From positions 26,281,883 to 26,345,882 of the forward strand of contig NC_088789.1 of the NCBI RefSeq assembly GCF_949628265.1: a stretch of 64,000 nt of DNA, written 5' to 3'. Each line of letters opens with the position of its first letter. Position 1 is the first letter of the stretch. Shown piece after piece: positions 1-13,177 of the stretch. The translations under genes and the position numbers were made by a program. Below the pieces are notes generated by a model that ran no database searches, had not been told where the DNA came from, and worked only from the letters and a program-made list of their open reading frames with translations. This DNA is from Cloeon dipterum. Lineage: Eukaryota; Arthropoda; Insecta; Ephemeroptera; Baetidae.

Positions 1-743
1 CAGACGCACTTTGCACAAGTGGGCGAACTACTCGAATGACTGTGTGCGAATTTCTCGATTGACAGCAATAATCATTCCTGCAGGCGTATCAGCCACTCGT
101 CGATCGTTTTAATTGAGTCCCAAGTCAGCATCCAGCAGACAGTAAAAGCCTTCATTGCACTTCATGCTGATTGCCAGACGACGAAACTTTGCAGAATGTC
201 ATTAACTGAATTGTTTATTACGCTTTTAGCTTATAATTAAACTGTCTATTATTTATAGTTAAAGTAGAGCTTTACAGATCATAGCAAGTAAATCATTGAG
301 TTTATTGTTTGAGAAATTTAGCAACAGTTTATCTGGACAATTTGCCATATATTCAAATCAGAACCGAGGAACAGTTTGTTGTTGTTATTATACATATTTC
401 AGAATTCAACGAATTTCTCGAAATATTCAAGGATATTTTCGCTAGATTTCGATACCCTTTGTCGCGATATATCCAATGGTGTGCGAATTGTGAGGGAAAA
501 TTCCTTAAGTTATGAAATAAGTCATGATTTTACAGAAGGGAGACAGCGCTTGATTATCATACAAACGTTTTAGCCGATTTACTAAAAATTTAAACGTCAA
601 CCTTGAAAATATTTAGCTTTTTCCTGATTTTAAGATAGTAGAGATAGTATTTCAAGTAAAGATAAAAAGGTTTTTTCACTTTTATTCTTCAAGTATAGAA
701 TCAACGTACGTCACTTTCCTGCTTGAATCAACTTTGTTTCAAG
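1..743. other. AT-rich leader, no gene seen
   Basis: There is no supportable reading frame, splice structure or repeat here. The stretch ends at the 5' flank of the first tRNA-Asp gene, where the last four bases (CAAG) are shared with the flank of the second, inverted tRNA copy. Confidence 0.5.
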
Positions 744-815
744 TCCTCGGTAGTATAGTGGTCAGTATCCCCGCCTGTCACGCGGGAGACCGGGGTTCGA
801 TTCCCCGCCGGGGAG
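744..815 (+). tRNA. tRNA-Asp (anticodon GTC)
   Basis: This is a complete 72-nt cloverleaf. The acceptor stem pairs TCCTCGG with CCGGGGA, and the discriminator base is G. The anticodon loop CTGTCAC gives anticodon GTC, so the tRNA decodes GAC/GAU and delivers aspartate to the ribosome. The T-arm GGTTCGATTCC is the internal B box for RNA polymerase III. No CCA is encoded, as expected for a eukaryotic nuclear gene. A run of five T follows at 818-822 as terminator. An identical copy lies inverted at 1370-1441. Confidence 0.97.
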
Positions 816-817
816 AC

Positions 818-822
818 TTTTT
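818..822 (+). terminator. Pol III terminator of tRNA-Asp
   Basis: Five T residues begin two bases after the tRNA 3' end, the usual eukaryotic Pol III stop signal. Confidence 0.8.
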
Positions 823-900
823 GTGTTTTTATTAATCTTAATAAGCAAATAGGCACAAATGGTTAATGAGAAACAGTTGGCATTAACAACCAAACAATTT

Positions 901-1313
901 TTTAAGCCTGAAAAATTCTTGTTATCAATTCATGAACTCATCCCTTGCTTAGGAATTAGTTAAAGCCAAAATTGACCTGACATTGAGAAGCGCTGTAAAT
1001 TTTTGATAAAAGTGGCTGCCAAGTTAGCATTCTTTTCAAATGGTAATGGCTGTCTCCTTACTTGAAATCTGATTTTATTTCAAAACAAAGAGTTTCCCCA
1101 AAAAGTGTCATGGACTGTTGAATAGATCTTAACGAGAAGAATCAAAATCTGCCGAGAAAATGTGGTCAGGCACTTTAATTTTGAAGAAAATTAGAAAATT
1201 TTGAATTTTTATTGTTGCAAATTATAGAACAAATTGTTTCTCAATCAACTGCTTATTGCATTCAACAATAAAAATACCCATTATTGTTAAAACAATTGTT
1301 ACCCCTTTATTAA
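901..1313 (+). mobile_element. Decayed copy of the ~430-bp TA-flanked MITE (family A)
   Basis: The stretch follows family A along most of its length: the AAGCCTG start region, the segment around AATGGTAATGGCTGTCTCC, the CCCCAAAAAGTG segment and a degenerate CAATTGTTACCCC end. Both terminal inverted repeats are eroded or missing and there are many small indels, so this is the oldest copy in the window. It sits exactly between the two inverted tRNA-Asp genes. Confidence 0.8.
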
Positions 1314-1362
1314 CCCACTTAAAATACATTTTAAAATAAAAAAACAGCAAAACTAAAATTTC

Positions 1363-1367
1363 AAAAA
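1363..1367 (-). terminator. Pol III terminator of the inverted tRNA-Asp
   Basis: On the minus strand, TTTTT starts two bases after the tRNA 3' end, in the same AC-TTTTT context as the first copy. Confidence 0.8.
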
Positions 1368-1369
1368 GT

Positions 1370-1441
1370 CTCCCCGGCGGGGAATCGAACCCCGGTCTCC
1401 CGCGTGACAGGCGGGGATACTGACCACTATACTACCGAGGA
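1370..1441 (-). tRNA. tRNA-Asp (anticodon GTC), inverted copy
   Basis: This is the exact reverse complement of the tRNA-Asp gene at 744-815: 72 of 72 bases are identical, with anticodon GTC and an intact acceptor stem and T-arm. Flank identity extends only a few bases (CAAG upstream, ACTTTTTG downstream), so the duplicated unit is barely larger than the tRNA. The two genes are convergent, about 550 bp apart. Perfect identity beside a badly decayed transposon suggests either selection on both copies or gene conversion. Confidence 0.97.
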
Positions 1442-3602
1442 CTTGATATGCGCCATGTTGGCTAACACACCAAGTTTGACATAACCGAGCATAGGCAACA
1501 AAAAGTGGTTTAATCTTATCTTTTTGATTAAAAATGAATGTGTTTGGGCATAGTTCCTATGCGACTCAACTTTCAGCGACTTTATCGCCTTTTTTCACTC
1601 TCCTGAGTTTCTTTTATTTATTTCATTTAATGCGATTAATATGAAATAAATATTTAATCAAATAACTCTTTAACGTGTGATTTATTTGAAATAGGATGAG
1701 AGCCTTACAAAACTGATCCAGACCCTCTCGTTGGCTTATTAATTCATTGGATGAAATGCGCTTTACCAACGCAGACAATTGAATATAATTATGTGAAATC
1801 GATACTCTGATTAGCGATGACAAATAATAATCAGTCACAAAGCAGCAAAATTGTCGGTTTCGTTCAACAATCCAGCATCAAATATAACAAGCGCAATCGA
1901 ATCATAATTATGCGAGATAAATTGGATCGCTCAACATCAAAGCAATTATGTGTTTGCAAAATTATAGCTTTTGGGGTAGTGCGAAAACCCCTGACGGTTG
2001 TTGTCTCACGATGATTCAGGCTCTTCTTTTTTTGGTCCTATTTCAAATTATTATTAAGGGCTACCCTAAGAGGACGAATTGGGAGTAAAACCTAGTACAT
2101 GCAGGTTTGAAGGAACCAACATTATAATCTCATCGTTTTTAGATTAGATGAATGGTCCTTGGCACGTCATATTCGTTATTAATACTTTAAAAGAATTGGA
2201 CTCAATTAGTTCAATGACCAATGACAATTTAATCCCTTCCGTCCATTCGTATCATGCACATCAGAGGAAGAAAACTCACTGACCCACTACATCCGCGTGT
2301 CATTGTCGATTCCGATTACTATCAGCTCGGTCGAAATCCCGACTTCGATCTCCCAAAGTGAGAGGTAGAGGGAAACAATAAAATATAATACGCACCAGCA
2401 CGCAGCGCTAATGGTAATCCCCAAATCCCAGCCAAACAGAACAAGTGAAATCGGCCTCCCACCCACGGAGCCTTCAAAAAGCCACCCTGGGGTTGTCAAT
2501 TTTAGTCAATTCGGATAAGAGGATTCATCCCATTCATGATCAAATTCAAAAATTGTTTTACATATTAATTAAAAATCTAGCACAAAGAAATAAAAATAAT
2601 TTCTGTTTGACTACTCAAAAAATTCGATTATTTTCTTGGATAAAATGACAGAAATACAAGTAATGAATGGGCCAGGAGATTGTAACATAATTTAGCAAGA
2701 TGGACAAGCATACATTATCCTAAACGTTAAAATAGATTTTTGTGATAAATTTGAGATTTCCGTGATTTTAGTTGGAGAAAAAAATTAAAAATTAAACAAG
2801 GAAATCGATAACAGATTTTAAATTGATTGAATTCATCCGTTATAGTGTCGATAAATTGTTTAACTCAGTACGATTTCTCGTATGACTCATATCTTAAATT
2901 AGACTTAACAGGAAAAACAGTAAAAGTATTTTTTCTAAATTAAATAAAACTGGAATTTTGTGAAAATTACCAGCCATTCCTCCAAAATAACAGCGTCATT
3001 TTCACACCCCTATCCACCACGAGAACTATAGTAGTTGTAAATTATTCTCCCCCAGCACAGGCCTAGAATTTCCGACCCGTTTAGTCACCCCTCAAAGGGC
3101 AGAATGTGTATATTGGGAAATTGAAAAAGAAGAACGGCCCGGGCCAAACCACAGACCGATATGTAAGCTGGGACGCTATTAAACGGCCGCGATAATAGAG
3201 TGAAACGATCAATCTTGCGGCTGAATAGCGCCGATGATGATGAAACGTCTCATTTGTTTACAAAGTGGGAATAAATTCCACGGCGGCGGCGCGCAGCCGG
3301 AGAATATGTTATTTTGCCGGGTCAGGACGTCGACATGGAAGATGCATTCATTGCATGGTCCAGCAGCGCACAATACGTCCGTGATGATGCTCAAATATTA
3401 TCCGCATCCAGTCCAACAATGCAAGGTGAATCAATGAAATCAATATAATTTTACACAATGCCCCAGCTAGCCAGCGCAGGGCCTGTTTCCGGACAAAAGC
3501 CTTTTCCTTTAGTGCTTTCACCCTTATATTAATTTAATAAAAAATCCTACAACCAGAGTGACCAGTCTGTTTAAATAATTTTAAATTTGTAGTGCCAATT
3601 TA
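1442..3602. other. Gene-free stretch with GC-richer islands
   Basis: No exon with coding character is seen. Two GC-richer blocks (about 2270-2490 and 3050-3440) stand out from AT-rich flanks. The second has several CpG-rich segments such as CGGCGGCGGCGCGC near 3281. Open frames on both strands of these blocks show no recognisable protein. Confidence 0.4.
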
Positions 3603-4025
3603 AAGTGGAATGATACAGGGCAACAATTGAAAATTATTTGAATTGTTGGATGCCATACACAATTGATCGATAAACCATTTGTTCAACAATTTGCAATAAT
3701 AAAAAAGGACCTTCCTACAGTAAAAATTCTAATTTTGCCAATTTTCTCCAAAATGTACAGTGCTTGAACATATTTTCTTGGCATATTCCGATTCCTCTCG
3801 TCGAGATCTGTCCAACGGTGTATGCCACTTATTGGGGAAACTCTTGGTTTTGAAATTAAATCGGATTTCAAGTAAGGAGACAGCCATTACCATTTGAAAA
3901 GCACGGTAGCTTTCCAGCCAATTTTCTCGAAAAATTACAGTGCTTCCTAGGTCAATTTAGGCTTTAACTGAATCCTAAGGGATGAGTTTATGCATTTTCC
4001 AGGCTTTTGCAGTATCATTCCTCTT
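3603..4025 (-). mobile_element. Family A MITE, mariner-like, copy 2
   Basis: The terminal inverted repeats AAGTGGAATGATAC and GTATCATTCCTCTT are flanked by TA on each side (3601-3602 and 4026-4027), as expected for Tc1/mariner-type insertion. The element is about 420 bp and carries no transposase, so it is a non-autonomous MITE. A short internal deletion removes the GGCAACAAG segment seen in other copies near the right end. Confidence 0.85.
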
Positions 4026-4990
4026 TAATTAATTGAATAAACATTTTAATGTACTGTTCAAGAGATAATGAAAACGATGTTGATAAACGGATAATTAATT
4101 CTTGTTTGCCATGTCACGAAACTCACAAGAAGTGAGAGTTAAACTGGACAAATAAAATCAAGCGTCGAGCACACAGGCAGAGCTGCGCGAGAGTGATTTG
4201 AATTTTATTGCACCCGTTTGGCTGAGAAACGGCCAATTCAGATTCAGAAGCTCTTATATTCTCCGCTCGTTCTCCCGTCGGCAAAGTTTTACCCGCTCTG
4301 CTCTTTTACGACCCGCAGAGAAGCACACACACACACATATACAACTCAGCACTCGACAGTCATGCAAATAACAACGAAAGTTGAAATTTACAACGCGCCG
4401 CCGACCACAATCACGGTGTCCACGACTCATCTCCTCCAATCCCTTCGCTTCGACGAATGCATCTCGCTTCGAATTTCGATTTCAGCGGTCGTGATCTCAG
4501 TCAGTGCTGAGAGTTATGGCCATCGAGTGGAGATAGATGCGCGCCCTTTAGTTGAACGTAACACAACGTCATTCCCAATAAAATTGCGCCACATCCTCTT
4601 TGGTAATACATTTTTTTACCTTTAATAAGGGCTGATAAAAGTACATGCGTATGTTTTATACTGTTATCAGCACAGCAAACATTCCAGAAACATAAAAATC
4701 TCAGAAATAAGATTAGGCTTGTTTGTCTGTCTCAGGGCAAGCCGCTTTTCAGCTATAGAATCCTATTTGTAGCTTTTGTGCACATACTTCATAATATTCT
4801 AACACTTAAAATTAACCGATAAATGAAGAATAAGCTGCTAACATGATTATTATAATTTTTTTGGTCCTACACCTAAATTATGTTTTTACAATTTGTTTTA
4901 ATTTCATGAGCCTCGGTGCTGCCCTTTTTGGCAGCACAGGGGCAAAACTGCCCTATTTTTAAACTATATATGATTTAAAATACTTAATAA
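4026..4990. other. Gene-free; one GC-richer island
   Basis: Positions 4140-4570 form a GC-richer island with an open plus-strand frame of about 135 codons that matches no family I know. It has no clear start context or splice partners. I treat it as noncoding, possibly regulatory. The remainder is AT-rich with nothing recognisable. Confidence 0.4.
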
Positions 4991-5213
4991 ATTGTGACAA
5001 TGAATTGTGTATTTGAATTATTGGCGAGTTGGCGAAACGTAATTGTGTAAAATATTTCATTTTTTTTTATAATTCTGTCCACGCGGAGCCCGTCCGAGGC
5101 GTCATATCGAAAGCGCAAATTATTAAAAAATAATAATAATAAATGAAATATTTTACACAATTCCGTTTTGCCAACTCGCCAATAATTCAAATGCACAATT
5201 CACTGTCACAAAA
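4991..5213. mobile_element. Fold-back MITE with ~70-bp inverted arms
   Basis: The left arm (4992-5062) and right arm (5141-5212) are near-perfect inverted copies of about 70 bp, with only a handful of mismatches. Both contain the core ATTATTGGCGAGTTGGC. The loop of about 78 bp holds a GC-rich centre (5088-5101). Only one copy is visible here, so the family assignment and target-site duplication are open. Confidence 0.8.
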
Positions 5214-8200
5214 TTAAAAAAAATACCACTTTTAATTGCATTAATCCGATTACTTCAGTTCCTTCAGCGCAGACCCAAACGATTTTGGACTGTCTTATAT
5301 AAAAATTGTGGACAAGTTTGGACGGCCTAGTTCCAAATAGTTCTACCAAATTCCCGATTTAAATTTTTAACTGTTTTGAAAGTGGTAAAATGAGTTTTTG
5401 ATCGTTTTCATTTAATTACAGGAACATGAGCTACTCGAATCATTAACTTTCATTTTTTATAAATTAAAACAAACGCTAATTAGTTCAAGATTTACCAACA
5501 ATTATTAAAAAATAACTCTTTCAAAATCTAAATAAAATTAAATCCCCCCTGCAGTTTCTTTACCTTTTCTCAATAATTATTAGTGGAAAAACTTGCAAGT
5601 CAACTTCCAATAAAAACTATTTTGGACATAATCCTAACATTTTTCAATAAAACCCACCACAAGCTTTTTACAAAATGAAGGACCTATAAACATTCCTTAT
5701 TTCCTTCTACGAATATCTACAAACGGTACGTGTCTCTGGCTTGAAATTGGACCACGGCGGGTGGGTGGCCGCTGAAGAAAGAATAAAATAATGATTTTCT
5801 GTATCGCTTTTTCTGGCCGTCCACCTCTGATGCGCGGTTTCCAGCTTTTACCGTTTCGATTTTATTGCACAAGCGCGCGGAGCTGCTCTTGATTGAATCA
5901 CGTAGAGCAGCCCTCTCCGCGTCTTACCGAGCAAATTATTTTTTGCAGCACGAAATCGCGCGGCTTTATCCGCAAAGTAGGGCTGATTAACCATCGTGAA
6001 TTCGTTGCTCCTCTCTTCCGCTTCAATGATCGCATGTGTGAGTGAAAAAAAATGGAAAGATGGTAATTAAAATGATTATCTTTATATGGCTTTAATAGCA
6101 CTGCTCACTAATTAGCAACAACTTTTACTTTCAGATTTAAGAAAAGGCACAGCATTGTAATATGGAACTCAAATTTTAAGTGGACCATGAAGATTAATGA
6201 TAAGGTATAATATATATGCCAGATTTTAGCTGTTAGCAGGTCAGAAAAATCACTGGGCATGACTGTAAACACACGCAATATTCGAGTTTGCAGGTTTTTC
6301 CCTCAGGACTGATATGCAAAATATAGCATTTAAAGGGGAGCAATGTCCTCTAAAAGACTATTTCTCGTCTGCAGTAAAAGTGCAGCATGGTCACTTCGTT
6401 TTAAATTGGCCCTTTGAATGGAACCAACTGTAGTTTTCACGCTAATTGGATTGATTTCACAGAGTTTTGTGACAGAAATCCTATTCATTGCCGAGACTAA
6501 CCAACTAACCAGCGATTCGATTCACTGTGGGGAATTCCAAGCAGAAATTTATTATCTTAACAACAAGCTTTCACCCCTTAAGAAATTATATGTTAGGGAG
6601 AATCGGATTAAAAGCGTAAATTTGGCTTAATTCGTTTCTCTAAAAATATTTCCTTACAAAATGCGGCTGAAATTATTATGAAGTAACAAAAGTAAAGAAA
6701 CTACGATTGAATAAAGCGAACCTTTCAATTTTAACATTAAGCTTTTGTGTTTTAGATATCTTTGGAATGTTAATAAAGATAAAAAAAACGTTTTCTTTGA
6801 GTTTGTGTTAGAAATGACAACAAATTAAAATTTCCTCTTTTCCTAAGTAGCTCGTGTAGCATGATTTCAAAATTTATCCATCTCTAATTCCGACAAACAA
6901 ACCCTAAAAAGATAAATTTCTTGACCTTTTACTTTTCAAAAAAGGCTTAGTACAAATTTAACGTTTGAGTGGTGCTCACTTTGGTCCCCAGCACCGGCAT
7001 TGTCCATTTCTTGCCTGATTTAATATTCACTTTATGCGGAAAAGGAGGAGAAGAGTACTCTCTCCTTTCGCGCAAAGTGCTTTTTGAGCGTTTTTTCCCT
7101 GAAAGGCGTGTCGCCGCCACCCTATGCTCCCCCGACGCTCGCACGCACTCACCGAAAATTGAAATGAGTACATATATATACATGTGCGGTCCGCCAGTCA
7201 AGTACAATACTGTGCCGGAAGTGAGCTAATTAAAATTCACTGCGCGCCAGCATTCATCCAGGCGACTGACTCCGAAATAATGTATTCAATCAAATAACCT
7301 GCTGCGGCTTTTTCGGCGTAACCTTATCTTTACATATTTTCGGGGCGATCAGAGTGCAAGTGACGCATTATGAAACGACAAATCCAGCTCTCGCTCTCAC
7401 ATTGTGCATTACGCAAAAGACTTTCTTTATTTCTTTCAAAGTGGCGCGTTCCCACAACGCCGATGAGAGGGAATTGATGCACGAAGCATGGCAAAGAGTG
7501 CTCAACTTAATTGCACATCTTTGCGAAACTCTGCTTCCATGTTGATTGCAAATAATTACTTTTGGTCGTGTTATTAAATTTTACTTCATGAAATATTGGC
7601 CGAAAAAAATTACATCAGCTGATGGCCTGATGGGCTTTTCAAGTGGACACAATCACAATGGTATGAGTGTAAAAGATTTATTTATAATTTTGATAATTTT
7701 ATTACTAATATGTACTGGATATTTAATAAAATAACCATATTATTAAACATTTAAATTATAAAAATTATAAATTAATCATAAATTAAAAAGTTATAAATAA
7801 ATGTTTTAATCGGGGCAAGAAAAACTCATAAAATTAAAATCTAAGACTTAAAAAAATTTTTTGAACAAATTATTAGGATGACATATAAGTTTCTCTTTTA
7901 TGTGTTCTTCCACAAATGTTAGAAAATTAAAATCAGTGCATTTTTAATTCATGTTTCTTGAACTCCTGTCTCGAAAAATCACTCTATTTCTAGAAAAGCT
8001 AAAATAGGAGGACTTAAATAGCCACGCAGTCTTTTAGTTATAGACAAAACTTAACCAATTAAAATAGTATTGACGATTCTGATAATTCCCCTATCTTTTT
8101 ACATTGAACTAAAGTTGTTTACCTTTCTATTTTAAAGAAAGTCCAAGCTTGAGTGTCAACATATAACTTCCAAACTGTACGTGTTGTACAAAAATGTTAC

Positions 8201-9083
8201 AAATGACAACTAGGATCACCTGGTGAGCGGAACAATTTAAAATTACAAGGAAATAATAACTACAACTTCTGTATCAATTAAAAATTTTTATAAATGATTG
8301 AATTGAATTGAACTCTCAACAAAAGGTAAAAAAGCATTGGACAAGATTGCTCAGTCAGGATAAAGCCGGAGTGATGTTGAGGATAAACTCAATCTGCCCC
8401 AACTTCAGTGTCTCCCAATTAACATTCTTTCAGCTAAGAATTGCTAGCAATTTGGCTTGTTTAATAATCAGCAATCAACAAAAAATCTAGTCAAAGTCGT
8501 GATTGACCATTTAAGCGCAGAAATTGAAGTCCCAACTCGGACGTTTTGTCCCGGCATTTGGCCTGACTCACTCACTCACTCGCCGCTCCGATGGAAATGG
8601 AAAAAATACAAAAATGTTCTGGCCTGCAGCGAAAAAGCAGCAACAGCACAAAAGAACAAACTATCTCGTGCGTAATGCGTATTTGAATAATTCACGCATT
8701 AGTCTCTCGGTGGCTTCACTGCGGCCGGCCAGACTCGCGCGCGCGCATGTTGTGAATTTTAATTCGTTTTAATTGATGCCCAGCACCGTACATGGCAATC
8801 AACAGCCGCAGCAATGATATTCGTCCCTCTCACGAGAGCGGATCAACAGCAGTCAGTCAGTCAGTGAGTCAGAGATAAATTATGTGTGTTGACCTTTGGA
8901 AAATAAATTTGCCTGTCTTTCTCCGCTACGGGCTGCGCGGCTGAGAGTGTATTCGAAATCGAAATTGCCGCGCATGCAAATCGGGCCAACCTGCTCTCTT
9001 CCAACGGCACATTACGTATTCCGTTTCTCGCCAAAAGTGGATTACCAGATGGATGAATTGGATGCGGAGAATTTTATATACAA

Positions 9084-9114
9084 CCGCCGCCGCCGCCGCC
9101 GCGCACACACACAC
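9084..9114. repeat. (CCG)n-(CA)n compound microsatellite
   Basis: About six CCG units are followed directly by about six CA units inside a GC-rich island. Confidence 0.9.
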
Positions 9115-9700
9115 GTACAGTATTGAATTCGTCGAGCCGCCGGAGACATTAATCAAAAGCTCCATCCCGCCAATGGCCGACGTCACTTTTCCCTCCGACT
9201 GCCACACTCAGACTTTTATTGATTGCTCCTTTTGAATAAAAAGCACGATGATTTTTACAGCAGAGCTTTTTATTCGATGCATTTGGCTGAAAACTTTTCC
9301 TATACTAATTTTTCCCGTCCATTCGGCTCCCAGCGGAGCAGTCCATTCAGATTAAATCACTTCCCCGTGGATAAATTTCAAAGCTTTTTGTGAATGATGC
9401 GGAACTTGAGTAATGAGCACCGAAAACTTTTGAATTATTTTTATTATCGTCAATAGTCCAGAGGGAATTTCAGCAGTCTTTTTTTCCAAACAGAGTAAAA
9501 ATAGAGACTATTTTAACCGAACTTCTTCCTTGTTTTAAATACAAGAGTTGAATCATTTAACTCCATTTGCTGCATGAGTTTTGATTAAAAGGAAAAAAAA
9601 GCAAAGGGCGCCAGTTGTAAATAAAAAATTGTTCCCGTCTAATCTGCCACCCGTCTTCACGCTAATTTGGCTTTTACAATCGCAAGGCCTGCAGTATAAA

Positions 9701-9708
9701 TGACGTCA
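9701..9708. promoter_or_regulatory. CRE palindrome TGACGTCA
   Basis: Perfect 8-bp cAMP-response-element palindrome, the CREB/ATF binding consensus, inside a GC-rich island. It is one of four perfect copies in the window. Function is inferred. Confidence 0.45.
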
Positions 9709-10327
9709 CATCCTCCGGAGGGACGCAGCAAAGAAACTCGCGTTGGCATGTGTGTGTTGTTTTAGGCGTGATGGGGTGGAAGACGCCGCCGCGAGCAGCA
9801 TATTGAGTGTGGCGAAGGTCGGCATCCTCTTCAGCAAAGCGCTCGAAATAACAACAAACAAACAAACACACAAACGAAAGCCCTCTAATGAGTGGAAGCA
9901 ATGTCGCTTGCCTCGGAGCAGACTAAGAAAATTATTGACTCAACATTTGTTTAGTTTTCAAAATTAAGTTTAAAGTTCGTTAGTGGAAATTTTTGCCAGG
10001 CGTTTTAAAAAGTTTGAAAGAGACTAACGCAATTAAAATGTGAAAAACACTGATTAAAAATTTATTTTTTATTAGGGCTAGTTCCCAAGTGGGACAGGAA
10101 GCTCGTGAATTATGGTGGCAAGCAGTAGACGAAAGTTATAGTTCAGCAGAAAATCTTAGGAGAAATTTGGAAAAATTAACAGCTTGGCACAAAATTAATG
10201 ATTTTTAAAAATTTAAATAATTTTAACTAACAAAAAGAAATGTGCTATGATTTTTAAGCCTCTTACGATACAAAAATATAAATAAAATAACTTCACTAAA
10301 AAGCAATTGACTTTATTGCTCGCATTA

Positions 10328-10763
10328 AAGAGGAATGATACTACAAAAGCCTGGCAAATGCTTGTTGCCAATGCATAAACTTGTCCCTTGGGATTCAGTT
10401 AAAGCCTAAATTGACCTAAGAAGCGCTGTAATTTTTTGAGAAAATTGGCTGGAAAGTTAGCGTGCTTTTCAAATGTTAATGGCTGTCTCCTTACTTGAAA
10501 TCCGATTTAATTTCAAAACCAAGAATTTCCCCAACAAGTGGCATACACCGTTGGACAGATCTCGACGAGAGGAATCGAAATATGCCAAGAAAATATGTTC
10601 AAACACTGTACATTTTGGAGAAAATTGGCACAATTAGAATTTTTACTGTATGAAGGTCCATTTTTATTATTTCAAATTGTTGAACAAATTGTTTATCGAT
10701 CAATTGTTTATGGCATCCAACAATTCAAATAATTTTCAATTGTTGCCCAGTATCATTCCACTT
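10328..10763 (+). mobile_element. Family A MITE, copy 3
   Basis: Full-length copy. It begins AAGAGGAATGATAC and ends GTATCATTCCACTT, with TA at both borders (10326-10327 and 10764-10765). The internal segment resembling a short frame that starts MVMAVSLLEIRF is present, but a stop codon interrupts it here. Confidence 0.88.
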
Positions 10764-13177
10764 TAAATTACTGTCAGGTTAAGGAGAACTCAAAACATGC
10801 AACGAAGGTCATGAAGAAACCATCGCAGAGATTAAAGAAGAGACCAATTTCTAGATTATTGTCTTTCATGTTTAACTGCTATTCACTTTTCCAATCGCCA
10901 GGGAGTGTATCTAGATCTAGACATGCAAGATTTAACGTTTATTATATTAAGATCAGTTTTATTTTTTTAATACTAAATATTGTCATGAGTAATTTTTTAT
11001 TGCATAATTCAAATTTATTGATTCAGGCTTCAATAATTAAAAGGGGATTTGAAATTTTCAATTGGAGAGCCTGCTAAAACTCCTTGGGATGAATCAGTCG
11101 AGTCCAGAAATACATTTTGCTTCATTATCTCGGTATAAGCGGCCGGCAGAGTCGCTGGCACGTCGCATACACACAATGTTTTAAAAAAAAGGCAAACGAA
11201 CGGCGCGAAAAAAGCAGACACAAAGGTGCAATGCACCAGAACGCTGGCTGCCTGGATGACAATGAGTAATTGCTTGAGCGGATAGAGGCCTGCATATATA
11301 CACTGACACTGCAGATATGTACACACATTGTACTATTTTGGAACATGTTGCAGAATGCGAGGCTTTTGAGTTCATCCAGGTGTGCGGCAGAGGCCTCGAA
11401 ACGCGCGCAATTAGAGCATTAATTGCGCGCTCGCTCAGCGGCGGTGCGCCGAATAATCAAACAATATAAATTAATTGGAGCCCATCTGGCTCAGCAGCTC
11501 GCAATCCTCTGCAGTGGATCAGAACAAAAGTAAAAGCTTTCTCCTCCGCCTGATTGTTTTATTGCGTCGTGCGCCTCGGCGTTAACGGTTTTCATACAAA
11601 AACAAACACGGAAAAAATTAAATTCGTATTTATATATAAAAAAACCAGCGCGTAAACACTGGAAATTTTTGCGCACAAAATCGTCTCAATTATATTAGAG
11701 ATTTCTTTCATGTCTTCTATAAATTTATTTGGGTCAGTGTAATTCATAATATTGATTCCGCTGATTCGAAAACTGTTAAAATTTGCCATCTTGTGTCATT
11801 CAAAATGACCATGAACATCAGAAAAGCGAGGCATTGTATTAAACATTGTTAAACAATTTCTTCCTATTTCCACCAAGACAAACTCAAATTCATTGTTTTT
11901 CACTGCGAAAATTCTTTCCTCTCTTTTTTTAACAATTTACATATAACCCATTTTCTCTTTAATTTGTCTATTTGTTCAAGTTAAGGAGATTTCCGAGTTT
12001 TCAATTTATTTTTCATGTGTCGAGACATCTGGCCAATGTTTTTCTTTTATGTAGTTCATCTTTTAATCTGATTTTTATTTTTAGTAAAATTATTGCTAAC
12101 ATACATGTCACTCGTGGAGGTTTTTCAGGAGGAATTTCAGCGTTCCACGTTCAACAAAGAAATTTATTTAAATAAAAGTTTATCGACTTGTTGCGTCGCA
12201 TGGAAATCCCTCGATTGTTTTATTGAGCACCTGTCCTTCTGGTTATTTGTTGAAATGAGAACGATAAGCGCAAACTTGATCGTCCCACTGTGTGTTCTCC
12301 CTTCTCGACAAATAATGCGTGTATGTGTATACTTTTGCTTTCCAAGAGAGAAAGAAAGAAAGTCAACGGGATAAATATTGCGTACTCGCTCGCTCGGACA
12401 ACAGATGCTGAGAGAGCATACCGGTCGGTATGCAAATTTTATGCCCAATCATTTTCCACTGGCGCCCAACCTTTTATGGCCGCGCCACCAGGCCTTATTA
12501 TTATTGCATTAACTGTAGCCGGCATGCATGTGCCGGCCGCAGCCCTGAATTAGCTATTGACAACTCGAGTTAATGGACCGCGTCGAATTTGAATGGCTTT
12601 TCAACGGCGACCCTCGCAAAATTTCGGCGTTGGTCACGCGCGAGGCACCGATTTCAGCACCAAATCGGCAAGTGCCCAACGACCGACGCTATTAACGGCC
12701 AATCCGACAAATGGTGCTCGCACCAGGCTAAAAGGCCCACTTTGCCTGAATAATCGTCTCTAAATTGGAGCTGGGTAAATGGTTTTTTAAGCGTCAAATT
12801 TTAATTTTAAATATTTCTGGCCGAATGCATGGTTTTTTTCACTTTAAATTAAGAAAATAACATATAATTTAAAAATCCTGGCGATGATTTTCAATTCATT
12901 TTGAAGTTAAGAGTCACTGCGGCCTAAAATTGAAATTATCCTAGGTATCATGAGGATATTGCTCCAATTTTAGATTCCCATTTGTAATGCTGAGTGAATT
13001 TTGTGGATTAAAAAATCTGGTCGTTGTGAATATTGCAAGTTCAAATGCATGCTTCGCTTGGAAGCAGGTTTAACCCTGAAAGAGATTAGATAGAAAACTA
13101 ATTTTACTTTGCAAATTAACTGCCAGTGGATTTTAACAATAAAAGTTGGGGAGATTTGTGAGTCGTTCTTCCCATTA
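10764..13177. other. Gene-free stretch with GC-rich islands
   Basis: Islands at about 11090-11660 and 12180-12780 are GC-richer and CpG-containing. Frames of up to 98 codons on both strands look random. The rest is AT-rich with no repeat recognised. Confidence 0.4.

Larger units (their letters stand above)
5214..10327. other. Gene desert with several GC-rich islands
   Basis: No supportable exon is seen in 5.1 kb. GC-richer islands lie at about 5700-6030, 6940-7540, 8500-9240 and 9640-9910, separated by AT-rich DNA. They contain CpG clusters, CA/CCG microsatellites (9084-9114) and a CRE palindrome (9701-9708). Open frames of 60-90 codons occur on both strands within the islands and have no family signature. 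The spacing resembles cis-regulatory modules, but that is inference. Confidence 0.45.

Noticed and set aside
3603..4025. TTAA target duplication (piggyBac-like) for family A
   Set aside because: The copy at 16793-17216 is followed by TACCC, so only TA is duplicated; TTAA at other copies is coincidental AT context.
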